Shown here: piece by piece, positions 1-4,774 of the stretch
Numbering within the stretch: the stretch's first letter is position 1
How the letters are laid out: each line of letters starts with the position of its first letter
From: an uncultured Clostridia bacterium
Lineage (GTDB): Bacteria > Bacillota > Clostridia > Oscillospirales > Ruminococcaceae
DNA length: 5,186 nt
Assembly: GCA_947385505.1 (NCBI GenBank)
Contig: CANDLP010000201.1
Location: 1 to 5,186, forward strand
Direction: 5' to 3'
Translations under genes and position numbers: made by a program
The notes under the pieces: generated by a model
What the model saw: only the letters and a program-made list of their open reading frames with translations
Told to the model about the DNA's origin: nothing
The model's database searches: none

Positions 1-1
1 G

Positions 2-178
2 GTTCAGCAGGTAACAATAGGAATAGATCAGATCTCTTCCGTTGTACAGAACAACTCCGCTACCGCAGAAGAAAGCGCAGCGGCGTCAGAGGAACTGAAC
101 AGCCAGGCTCAGCTGCTTAAGAGCCTTGTCGGACGCTTTGAGATCAGTACTGAAGAATCGGATATTGAACTTGTTTAA
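2..178 (+). CDS. Methyl-accepting chemotaxis protein, C-terminal end (5' truncated)
   Basis: This is the final 58 residues of a chemoreceptor whose start lies before the window. The frame opens at base 2 and ends at TAA 176-178. The piece is a helical, Ala/Ser/Glu/Gln-rich tail with QNNSATAEESAAASEEL followed by QAQLLKSLVGRFEI. This is the usual end of clostridial receptors, where the adaptation-region helix is followed by a short helix ending in a V-G-x-F-like motif. Such proteins sense ligands across the membrane and signal through CheW and CheA to the flagellar motor, so the cell is probably motile. The tail after the F is short and acidic (STEESDIELV), with no CheR-tethering pentapeptide of the NWETF type. 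The sensor domain and ligand are not visible. The downstream hairpin at 233-271 shows that it ends its transcription unit. Confidence 0.9.
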   Translation, partial: VQQVTIGIDQISSVVQNNSATAEESAAASEELNSQAQLLKSLVGRFEISTEESDIELV

Positions 179-232
179 TCAACAAGTTAGATTTGATATT
201 TTAAATCGGTTCTCCTTTTTTGAAAAATAAAT

Positions 233-271
233 AACAAGAACAGCCTTATTTATATTATGGCTGTTTTTGTT
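233..271 (+). terminator. Rho-independent terminator after the chemoreceptor gene
   Basis: Bases 233-245 pair with 259-271 as a 13-bp stem containing one G-U wobble (238 with 266) around a 13-base AT-rich loop. The upper seven pairs (AACAGCC with GGCTGTT) are the strong part, and the T-run 264-268 falls within the 3' arm as the usual U-tract. It lies 54 bp after the chemoreceptor stop and before the next promoter. A-rich sequence lies on the other side, but no minus-strand gene is present, so plus-strand termination is the likely role. Confidence 0.8.
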
Positions 272-277
272 ATGGTA

Positions 278-283
278 TATAAT
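278..283 (+). promoter_or_regulatory. Possible -10 box for the GNAT/tag operon
   Basis: A perfect TATAAT lies 29 bases before the ATG at 312, within an AT-rich run just after the terminator. No good -35 is present: the hexamer at 255-260 (TTATGG, 17-base spacer) matches only weakly and lies inside the terminator hairpin. Placement after a terminator and before the first gene of a unit is the main support. Confidence 0.4.
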
Positions 284-311
284 AATCTCAAACAGATAAA
301 GGATTTTAAAA

Positions 312-1214
312 ATGATACAAGAATTATATGAATTCTATAAAGAAAACTTTCCTTTTATAGTGCGCAACGAGTATACAGTTATCGATATCCTTAAAAATAA
401 AAATAATAAAATAATTGAAAAGAGAGACGAAAACGGCAAACTGATCGGCGTTTCTGTAATAAATGAAAATACGGTTATACTTTTTTGCGTGGATAAAAAA
501 TGTCGGAATAAGGGATTGGGAAGCGGGCTTTTGGAGCTATCCGAACAAACTGTAAAAAAAGACGGTTACGATGAAATCGTAATAGGCGCGGGTTTCGATT
601 ATCTTATGCCGGGAGTTCCCACCAACAAAAAATATTTTAAAACGGTAAACGAAGACTTATATTCCGATGTTGACAGTTCCGCCGCCGAGTTTTTTACAAA
701 AAGAGGATACAAACATTCATGGGACTGCGATTGCTTCGATATGAGATTTGATTTGAAGTATTTTACGCATAATGAGCATACAATAGGTGAAACAATAGAC
801 GGAATCACTTACAGATGGGCGGAAGCCGCCGATATTGATTCGGTATGTGAATGCTGCGATGATGCTGAGGAAGAGTTTACGCAATATTATAAAAACGAGG
901 AGATGTACAAAGACGGCGGCAGTGAAAGAGTTCTTACAGCTGTTTTTGAAGGAGAGACAGTCGGCGCACTGATTTGTAATAAAGAAACGGAAGGGGAAGG
1001 CTTGGGCAGCGTTGCCTGTACAGTTGTAAAACGCTCTTTTCAGGGGCGGCGCATTGCTACAAATCTTGTTACGCTGGGAACGGGATATCTTAAAGAAGCG
1101 GGAATGAAGGAAGCCTATCTGGGATATACGTATACGGGATTGGATAATTTGTATGGATATGCCGGATATAAAATATGTATTTACTATATGATGGCGAAAA
1201 AAAGACTGGGGTAA
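312..1214 (+). CDS. Tandem-domain GNAT family N-acetyltransferase
   Basis: The 300-residue product appears to hold two GCN5-related acetyltransferase folds, which transfer acetyl from acetyl-CoA to an amine. The N-terminal domain (about 1-150) has the CoA-binding loop C-R-N-K-G-L-G at 64-70, then GAGFDYLMPGVP (92-103) and AAEFFTKRGY (124-133), the typical A and B motif pattern. The C-terminal domain (about 165-297) has Q-G-R-R-I-A at 244-249 and LDNLYGYAGYK (277-287). In that second loop, Arg247 stands where the Q/R-x-x-G-x-G/A pattern expects glycine, so this half may bind CoA poorly. The ATG at 312 follows AAAGGA (298-303) with an 8-base spacer. The stop is 6 bp before tag, so the two are probably co-transcribed and translationally coupled. 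The substrate cannot be told; the two-domain layout resembles mycothiol-synthase-like and antibiotic acetyltransferases, but specific function is not shown. Confidence 0.85.
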   Translation: MIQELYEFYKENFPFIVRNEYTVIDILKNKNNKIIEKRDENGKLIGVSVINENTVILFCVDKKCRNKGLGSGLLELSEQTVKKDGYDEIVIGAGFDYLMPGVPTNKKYFKTVNEDLYSDVDSSAAEFFTKRGYKHSWDCDCFDMRFDLKYFTHNEHTIGETIDGITYRWAEAADIDSVCECCDDAEEEFTQYYKNEEMYKDGGSERVLTAVFEGETVGALICNKETEGEGLGSVACTVVKRSFQGRRIATNLVTLGTGYLKEAGMKEAYLGYTYTGLDNLYGYAGYKICIYYMMAKKRLG

Positions 1215-1220
1215 TTGTAA

Positions 1221-1772
1221 ATGGGTAAAATAATCAACCGGTGTACTTGGGTAAATCCGGATAACCCTGCTTATATTCGGTATCATGATGAGGAATGGGG
1301 CGTTCCTCAGCATTCGGACAGCGTTTTGTTTGAAATGCTCATTCTTGAATGCTTTCAGGCGGGATTGTCTTGGGAATGTGTTCTGAATAAGCGCGAAGCG
1401 TTTCGTTCCGCATTTGACTGTTTTGATGCGCAAAAAATCTGCCGCTATGACGAAGACAAATTCGCCGAGCTCTTGCAGAATACCGGAATTATTCGTAATA
1501 GGCTGAAAATCAAAGCGGCAGTCGTAAACAGCAAAGTTTTTCTGGAAATTCAAAAAGAGCACGGTTCCTTTGACAGTTATATTTGGGGCTTCACGGATGG
1601 AAAAGTCGTCTATGAAAGCTGTGATATTCAAGCGACATCGCCGCTGTCGGATAAAATATCCAAGGATTTGAAAAAGCGCGGTATGAAATTTGTCGGTTCG
1701 ACAATTATCTATGCTTATCTGCAAGCAATCGGGATTATAAACGGTCATATGGACTGCTGCGATTTCAGGTGA
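1221..1772 (+). CDS. tag: DNA-3-methyladenine glycosylase I
   Basis: This base-excision repair enzyme removes 3-methyladenine from alkylated DNA, leaving an abasic site. The 183 residues match the family length (about 187 in E. coli) and align along their whole length. Visible hallmarks are R-C-T-W at 7-10, YHDEEWGVP (21-29), LFEMLILECFQAGLSW (36-51), GIIRNRLKI (89-97), KKRGMKFVG (151-159) and INGHMDCC (173-180). The zinc ligands of the family (E. coli Cys4, His17, His175, Cys179) correspond to Cys8, His22, His176 and Cys180. Glu43 and Trp51 match the base-pocket residues Glu38 and Trp46. All key positions are intact, so it should be active. The ATG is 6 bp after the upstream acetyltransferase stop; a weak GGGG (1208-1211) inside that gene is the only ribosome site, which suggests coupling. 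The pairing of a GNAT with a repair gene may be incidental. Confidence 0.97.
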   Translation: MGKIINRCTWVNPDNPAYIRYHDEEWGVPQHSDSVLFEMLILECFQAGLSWECVLNKREAFRSAFDCFDAQKICRYDEDKFAELLQNTGIIRNRLKIKAAVVNSKVFLEIQKEHGSFDSYIWGFTDGKVVYESCDIQATSPLSDKISKDLKKRGMKFVGSTIIYAYLQAIGIINGHMDCCDFR

Positions 1773-1816
1773 AATGCGTTATTAACCGCAAGCAAAATGA
1801 TAAATCGGTATTTATG

Positions 1817-1827
1817 AGGGAGGAATG
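1817..1827 (+). promoter_or_regulatory. Ribosome binding site abutting the GNAT start
   Basis: GAGGGAGG directly precedes the ATG at 1825, leaving 0-3 bases of spacer depending on the register, where 5-9 is usual. An overlapping ATG at 1814 in another frame would encode only six residues before TAA at 1832-1834. No alternative in-frame ATG, GTG or TTG is near, so the 1825 start is kept, but translation may be inefficient. Confidence 0.55.
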
Positions 1828-2286
1828 GTTATAAAATTTAAATATATCAGGCACGCAGATAGCAGGGATATTTCCCGCCTTGCGGAAATACTGATTTATA
1901 CAAAAAGAATGACATATCGCCCTATTTATCAAAACGACAAGGTTTCCTTCGGAGAAATGCAGGTGCTCCCGCTGGCAAAGGAGCTTACAGAGAGCAAAGA
2001 TTTGCTGGATACGTATTGGGTATACGACGATGAATTTGTTAAGGGTTTAATTCGCATAGTGAATGACCAAGTGGCTGAATTATATGTTGATACTTTTTTT
2101 GTAAGGCAAGGTATCGGCAAGGCTTTATTGGAATTTGCGGTGGAGAAAAAGGGCGCGGGTTACTTGTGGGTATTAGAAAAAAACAGCAACGCAATTTCGT
2201 TTTATTTGCAAAACGGGTTTATGTTGTCAGACGAACGAGAGATTGTTGACGGTACATCTGAATATGTAGTTAAAATGGTTCGATAA
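1825..2286 (+). CDS. GNAT family N-acetyltransferase (single domain)
   Basis: The 153-residue product is a compact one-domain acetyltransferase using acetyl-CoA. It shows IRHADSRDISRLAEIL at the N-terminus (helix 1), the core strand AELYVDTFF (84-92), the CoA pyrophosphate loop V-R-Q-G-I-G-K-A-L-L (93-102) and a closing motif with N120, A123, F126-Y127 and G131-F132 (N-S-N-A-I-S-F-Y-L-Q-N-G-F). The first residue of the loop is Val rather than Gln or Arg, but both glycines are kept. No substrate can be assigned. The start is unusual: the only in-frame ATG that keeps helix 1 follows GAGGGAGG (1817-1824) almost directly, giving very tight spacing. It sits 52 bp after tag and 62 bp before ksgA, on the same strand, and is probably part of the same transcript. 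It is not closely similar by eye to either half of the upstream tandem GNAT. Confidence 0.9.
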   Translation: MVIKFKYIRHADSRDISRLAEILIYTKRMTYRPIYQNDKVSFGEMQVLPLAKELTESKDLLDTYWVYDDEFVKGLIRIVNDQVAELYVDTFFVRQGIGKALLEFAVEKKGAGYLWVLEKNSNAISFYLQNGFMLSDEREIVDGTSEYVVKMVR

Positions 2287-2291
2287 ATTTC

Positions 2292-2340
2292 GTCTTTTCA
2301 GATAGCCTCCGGTACCTGCAATGACTTTAACTGAAAGGAT
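2292..2340 (+). promoter_or_regulatory. Hairpin that would mask the ksgA ribosome binding site
   Basis: Bases 2292-2301 (GTCTTTTCAG) can pair with 2331-2340 (CTGAAAGGAT) over 10 bp, including two G-U wobbles (2292 with 2340, 2295 with 2337), around a 29-base loop. The 3' arm contains AAAGGA (2334-2339), the Shine-Dalgarno site 9 bases before the ksgA ATG. If formed in the mRNA, the helix would block ribosome access and could couple ksgA translation to ribosomes finishing the upstream gene, whose stop is only 5 bases before the 5' arm. The pairing is read directly; the regulatory role is inference. Confidence 0.4.
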
Positions 2341-2348
2341 ATTTAAAT

Positions 2349-3215
2349 ATGCAGCTCACCGATTTAAGCGTTATAAGAGATCTTTTTTCCCGTCACGGCT
2401 TTTCTTTTACGAAATCGCTGGGGCAAAATTTTCTTATAAATCCTTCCGTGTGCCGTAAAATAGCGGAAATGGGGGGATGCAACAAAAATGTATGCGCTCT
2501 TGAAATAGGTACCGGAGTGGGTGTTCTTACAAAAGAGCTTGCAATAAGAACCAAGAAAACCGCAGCAGTTGAAATAGACAGGGGTTTGGAGCCTATTTTG
2601 GCGGAAACTCTTGCGGGGCTTGACAATGTTGAGGTGATTTTCGGGGATATAACGGAAATTGATTTAAAAAAGCTTTTTGAGGAGAAGTTTAAAGGCGAGG
2701 AAGTGGTGGTTTGCGCCAATCTTCCTTATTATATAACCTCACCCGTTATAATGAGGCTTCTGGAAGAGCGGCTGCCGATAAGCTCCATAACGGTTATGGT
2801 GCAAAAGGAAGCGGCAGACCGTATATGCGCAAAAGTAGGCAGCAGGGAAAGCGGAGCTTTAACCGCAGCGGTGAATTATTACAGTGTGCCCAAAAAACTG
2901 TTCGGGGTATCGCGGGGAAGCTTTGCTCCAAGTCCCAACGTGGATTCCGCGGTAATACGGCTTGATATTGTACGTGAAAATAAGTACCGTGTTCGGGACG
3001 AAAAGCTGTTTTTCCGTATAGTAAAAACTATTTTTTCACAAAGAAGAAAACAGCTGATAAATCCTTTATCAGCTGAACTGAAAATTCCCAAAGAAAAACT
3101 TTCGGAGATTTTAATATCAATAGGAGCAAAACCCGCCGCACGGGCGGAAGAACTGGATATGGACAAGCTTGCGGCATTGTGCAATGCAATATCTATATTA
3201 AAAGAGCGGCAATAA
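2349..3215 (+). CDS. rsmA: 16S rRNA (adenine1518-N6/adenine1519-N6)-dimethyltransferase
   Basis: This is KsgA/RsmA, which uses S-adenosylmethionine to dimethylate two adjacent adenines in the 3'-terminal hairpin loop of 16S rRNA during late 30S assembly; its loss gives kasugamycin resistance. The 288-residue length fits the family. Motifs in order are K-S-L-G-Q-N-F-L (22-29), the SAM loop LEIGTGVGVLT (51-61), the acidic VEID (74-77), GDI (99-101), the catalytic N-L-P-Y-Y (124-128), SFAPSPNVDSAVIRL (191-205) and FSQRRKQL (229-236) in the C-terminal helical RNA-binding domain. All are intact. The ATG follows AAAGGA with a 9-base spacer, inside a possible hairpin. It lies 62 bp after the single-domain GNAT and is probably the last gene of that unit. 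The identification is secure; ksgA is the older symbol. Confidence 0.98.
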   Translation: MQLTDLSVIRDLFSRHGFSFTKSLGQNFLINPSVCRKIAEMGGCNKNVCALEIGTGVGVLTKELAIRTKKTAAVEIDRGLEPILAETLAGLDNVEVIFGDITEIDLKKLFEEKFKGEEVVVCANLPYYITSPVIMRLLEERLPISSITVMVQKEAADRICAKVGSRESGALTAAVNYYSVPKKLFGVSRGSFAPSPNVDSAVIRLDIVRENKYRVRDEKLFFRIVKTIFSQRRKQLINPLSAELKIPKEKLSEILISIGAKPAARAEELDMDKLAALCNAISILKERQ

Positions 3216-3333
3216 GCGGAGCCGCCGAAAAGAGCTTTGGAATATTGATATATAAAGACTCATTTTACCTTAAGTGCTGCCGGAGACAAACTCCGTCAAT
3301 TTTACCAAGTTCAGATTGTACCGCAGTTAGCCA

Positions 3334-3342
3334 TGATATAAT
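3334..3342 (+). promoter_or_regulatory. Extended -10 promoter for the membrane protein gene
   Basis: TGATATAAT is a perfect TGN plus TATAAT extended -10 box, 34 bases before the ATG at 3377. A partial -35, TTGTAC at 3316-3321, sits 15 bases upstream, which is short, but extended -10 promoters need little from the -35. It gives the membrane protein a start of its own, separate from ksgA. The rest of the 161-bp spacer between the two genes shows only a 5-bp CGGAG/CTCCG hairpin (3281-3295) with a poor T-tract. Confidence 0.6.
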
Positions 3343-3376
3343 TGAGACAGCACATTGGAAGTGATAGAGGTATAAA

Positions 3377-3979
3377 ATGGATGCACAAGCATTTTGGAAT
3401 GTGATTGGATGCTACAATGCACAGACAAAAATAGCTCAAATTATATTGTTCATATTTATGATTGCAGCTATTATACTATCATATGTCAAAAAAATAGGGT
3501 GGCCGGCAAAATTCGCTTTAGGAATTACAAATTTATTTATCGGTATCGTTTTCTTTGCGCTATATGGCACGGAGCCTATCCAAAAATATTTTGCTTCGCC
3601 GCTATATCTGCTCTGCGGAGTATTGTTTTTATATGAAAGCCGGCATAGCAAGAATGACATAATTCAGAGACCAAATAAATTACAAGTAATATTGCTGACG
3701 TTTTATTTGCTTTATCCTTTTATTTCCATGCTTTTAGGGAATAAATTTCCGAAAATGGTAACATATATCATGCCTTGTCCTGTCGTTAGCTTAAGCATAA
3801 CTATTTATGCGTGCTATAAGAGGAAAAACAAATTACTTCTTGCATTGTTGACAGTTTGGGGATTGACAGGTATAAAATCTCTGTTTTTTAATGCCTATGA
3901 AGATATAATTCTTTTGATTTGCGGAGTATATGGAATTACTCTTTTAATGAGTGAAATAAAGCATTCTAAAGGAAAATAA
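3377..3979 (+). CDS. Small multispanning membrane protein, function unknown (DUF6064-like)
   Basis: The 200-residue product is strongly hydrophobic, with about seven predicted membrane segments near 20-37, 45-63, 72-87, 103-121, 127-146, 152-171 and 176-192. The loops are short and Lys/Arg-rich (VKK, YESRHSKN, CYKRKNK), and the tail is basic (EIKHSKGK). The N-terminal FWNVIGCYNAQ followed by a helix, and the later YGTEPIQKYFASPLYLL, remind me of proteins annotated as DUF6064, but this is from memory and tentative. No catalytic, transport or signal-peptide motif is visible, so no role is given. The ATG has a good AGAGG site (3366-3370) with a 6-base spacer, and an extended -10 promoter precedes it. 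No same-strand partner follows closely, so it appears monocistronic. Confidence 0.8.
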   Translation: MDAQAFWNVIGCYNAQTKIAQIILFIFMIAAIILSYVKKIGWPAKFALGITNLFIGIVFFALYGTEPIQKYFASPLYLLCGVLFLYESRHSKNDIIQRPNKLQVILLTFYLLYPFISMLLGNKFPKMVTYIMPCPVVSLSITIYACYKRKNKLLLALLTVWGLTGIKSLFFNAYEDIILLICGVYGITLLMSEIKHSKGK

Positions 3980-4050
3980 TAAAATTGCAATTAACCTGTT
4001 AAAAATATAGGCTGTTGCCGCCCGTTACAGAGTGATATTAAAGCCTTTTA

Positions 4051-4073
4051 AAAGCCTTTGAAATAAAGGGTTT
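4051..4073 (+). terminator. Weak possible terminator after the membrane protein gene
   Basis: AAAGCCTTT (4051-4059) pairs with AAAGGGTTT (4065-4073) in eight of nine positions around a 5-base loop, ending in TTTA. The 5' arm is the second copy of an 11-base tandem repeat (AAAGCCTTT at 4040-4048 and 4051-4059). It lies 71 bp after the membrane protein stop. The stem is AT-rich with an internal G-G mismatch, so it is weak. The rest of the 165-bp spacer holds only the short palindrome TTAACctGTTAA at 3991-4002. Confidence 0.3.
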
Positions 4074-4144
4074 ATTGCGGTTTGCTCACCTGATAATGAC
4101 AAAAATAAGGAAGAAACAAATTACGAAAATCATAGGAGAGAGAA

Positions 4145-4387
4145 ATAAAATTATTATTTATGATTGGGAATGCTGCTGTAGGTAAAATGACCGTTGGTCA
4201 GGAACTGGCTAAAATAACCGGGCTTAGGTTGTTTCATAATCATATGACAGTTGAGCCGGTGCTTGAGATATTTGGTGAATTTAATTCCGAAACCATCAAG
4301 AGGTTTCGTCAGGTGGTTTTCGAGGAGTTTGCCAAGGCGAATAATTATGGAATGATTTTCACCTACATGTGGGCTTTTGACCAATAG
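4145..4387 (+). pseudogene. Truncated P-loop kinase-like ATPase remnant
   Basis: This is the N-terminal part of a small P-loop NTPase of the nucleotide- or sugar-kinase-like kind. From the first-strand KLLFMIGN, the Walker A G-x-x-x-x-G-K is GNAAVGK, followed by M-T-V-G-Q-E-L-A and LFHNHMTVEPV, and the piece ends in a strand, GMIFTYMWAFDQ. Relatives as I recall them run to roughly 170-180 residues; here TAG (4385-4387) stops at about 80, removing the LID and C-terminal half, and no other frame resumes the fold. The ribosome site AGGAG (4134-4138) is spaced 6 bases from an in-frame ATA (4145-4147), exactly where the first strand would begin. The first ATG (4160) lies 21 bases from that site and would cut into strand one. 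It appears decayed at both ends. A short protein from ATG 4160 (75 residues) is possible but unlikely to work. Confidence 0.75.
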
Positions 4388-4555
4388 TATTTGAATTTTT
4401 AAAGGTAAAAGTATTGAACCGTAAAAAGCCTTGCAAATACTGACTTTTTCACAGATTAAAGCACTCAAAAAAGCAGTAGTTTCCGACGCTTTGGTGCCCC
4501 TTTTCTATGGCGATATAAAACAATATGGACAGATATAAGGAAAACCATACCATGT

Positions 4556-4586
4556 GAGGGCGAAAGCACTCGTTGCTTTCGTTCTC
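4556..4586 (+). repeat. 13-bp hairpin (inverted repeat)
   Basis: Bases 4556-4568 (GAGGGCGAAAGCA) pair with 4574-4586 (TGCTTTCGTTCTC) along 13 bp, with two adjacent G-U wobbles (4559 and 4560 with 4583 and 4582), around a 5-base CTCGT loop. The inner eight pairs are perfect Watson-Crick. There is no T-run after it, so it is not a normal terminator. The wobbles favour an RNA hairpin on the plus strand over a protein-binding palindrome, but this is weak evidence. Confidence 0.7.
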
Positions 4587-4618
4587 TTGGCTGCCATACA
4601 GCAGGGACAGACGCACTT

Positions 4619-4657
4619 GTCAACGGTAGGCGAAGCCCGTTCATCCCGACCGTTGAC
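4619..4657 (+). repeat. 9-bp perfect hairpin with structured loop
   Basis: GTCAACGGT (4619-4627) is the exact reverse complement of ACCGTTGAC (4649-4657). Two G-U pairs and a C-G pair can extend it outward by three. The 21-base loop contains a small GGC-GAA-GCC hairpin (4629-4637). It lies 32 bases after the first hairpin, and no T-tract follows. Its role is unknown. Confidence 0.7.
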
Positions 4658-4720
4658 GGGGAAGATTGGAGCTGCTATTTCGCACAGAGCAGAATTATAG
4701 TAGAATAATCTATATATGGG

Positions 4721-4729
4721 TGCTATAAT
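4721..4729 (+). promoter_or_regulatory. Extended -10 promoter for the Nudix gene
   Basis: TGCTATAAT is a perfect extended -10 box, 45 bases before the Nudix ATG. The -35 region at a 17-base spacer (4701-4706, TAGAAT) matches TTGACA at three positions only. The same TGN-TATAAT form occurs upstream of the membrane protein gene. Confidence 0.65.
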
Positions 4730-4774
4730 ATTTGGAAATAAATTGAAAAACTGAAATTGGAAGGAGAATGATAA

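Larger units (their letters stand above)
4388..4774. other. Gene-free stretch with a GC-rich, structured patch (likely element debris)
   Basis: These 387 bp hold no gene I can support. The first part (to about 4460) is AT-rich: 17 of 60 bases are G or C at 4381-4440. Bases 4561-4680 are 66 of 120 G or C, well above the flanks, and carry two strong hairpins. A frame from 4460 to TAA 4706-4708 is open for 82 codons, ending G-E-D-W-S-C-Y-F-A-Q-S-R-I-I-V-E, but has no ATG, GTG or TTG. The abrupt composition change beside a truncated gene suggests a piece of a mobile or repeated element, or a structured RNA; no transposase, relaxase or terminal repeat is visible. The Nudix promoter ends the stretch. 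Confidence 0.5.

Noticed and set aside
717..1748. A 343-codon minus-strand open frame opposite the tandem GNAT and tag.
   Set aside because: It lies wholly antisense to two well-identified genes, has no recognisable domain, and reads as a low-information Phe/Ile/Arg-rich shadow product of their codon use.
2711..2965. An 84-codon frame inside ksgA in another reading frame.
   Set aside because: It is fully internal to an intact, highly conserved gene and Arg/Ser/Gly-rich without any motif, so it is a shadow frame.
3281..3303. CGGAG-ACAAA-CTCCG hairpin followed by TCAATTTT, as a terminator for ksgA.
   Set aside because: The stem is only 5 bp and the T-tract is interrupted, so it is too weak to call with confidence.
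3179..3364. A 61-codon plus-strand frame overlapping the end of ksgA.
   Set aside because: It begins inside ksgA, has no ribosome site, shows no domain, and spans the extended -10 promoter of the next gene.
3991..4002. Palindrome TTAACctGTTAA as a repressor operator.
   Set aside because: It lies after a gene, over 150 bp from the next ribosome site, with no promoter nearby and no second copy in the window; AT-rich palindromes of this length arise by chance.
4154..4468. A 104-codon minus-strand frame opposite the kinase remnant.
   Set aside because: The plus strand carries the clear Walker A motif and first strand; the minus product has no domain and no good ribosome site.
4554..4700. A 48-residue frame from GTG 4554 with a hydrophobic start (ALVAFVLLAAI), like a small secreted peptide.
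   Set aside because: The nearest ribosome-like site (AAGGA, 4537-4541) is 12 bases away, the frame overlaps both hairpins, and the polar remainder has no recognisable feature.
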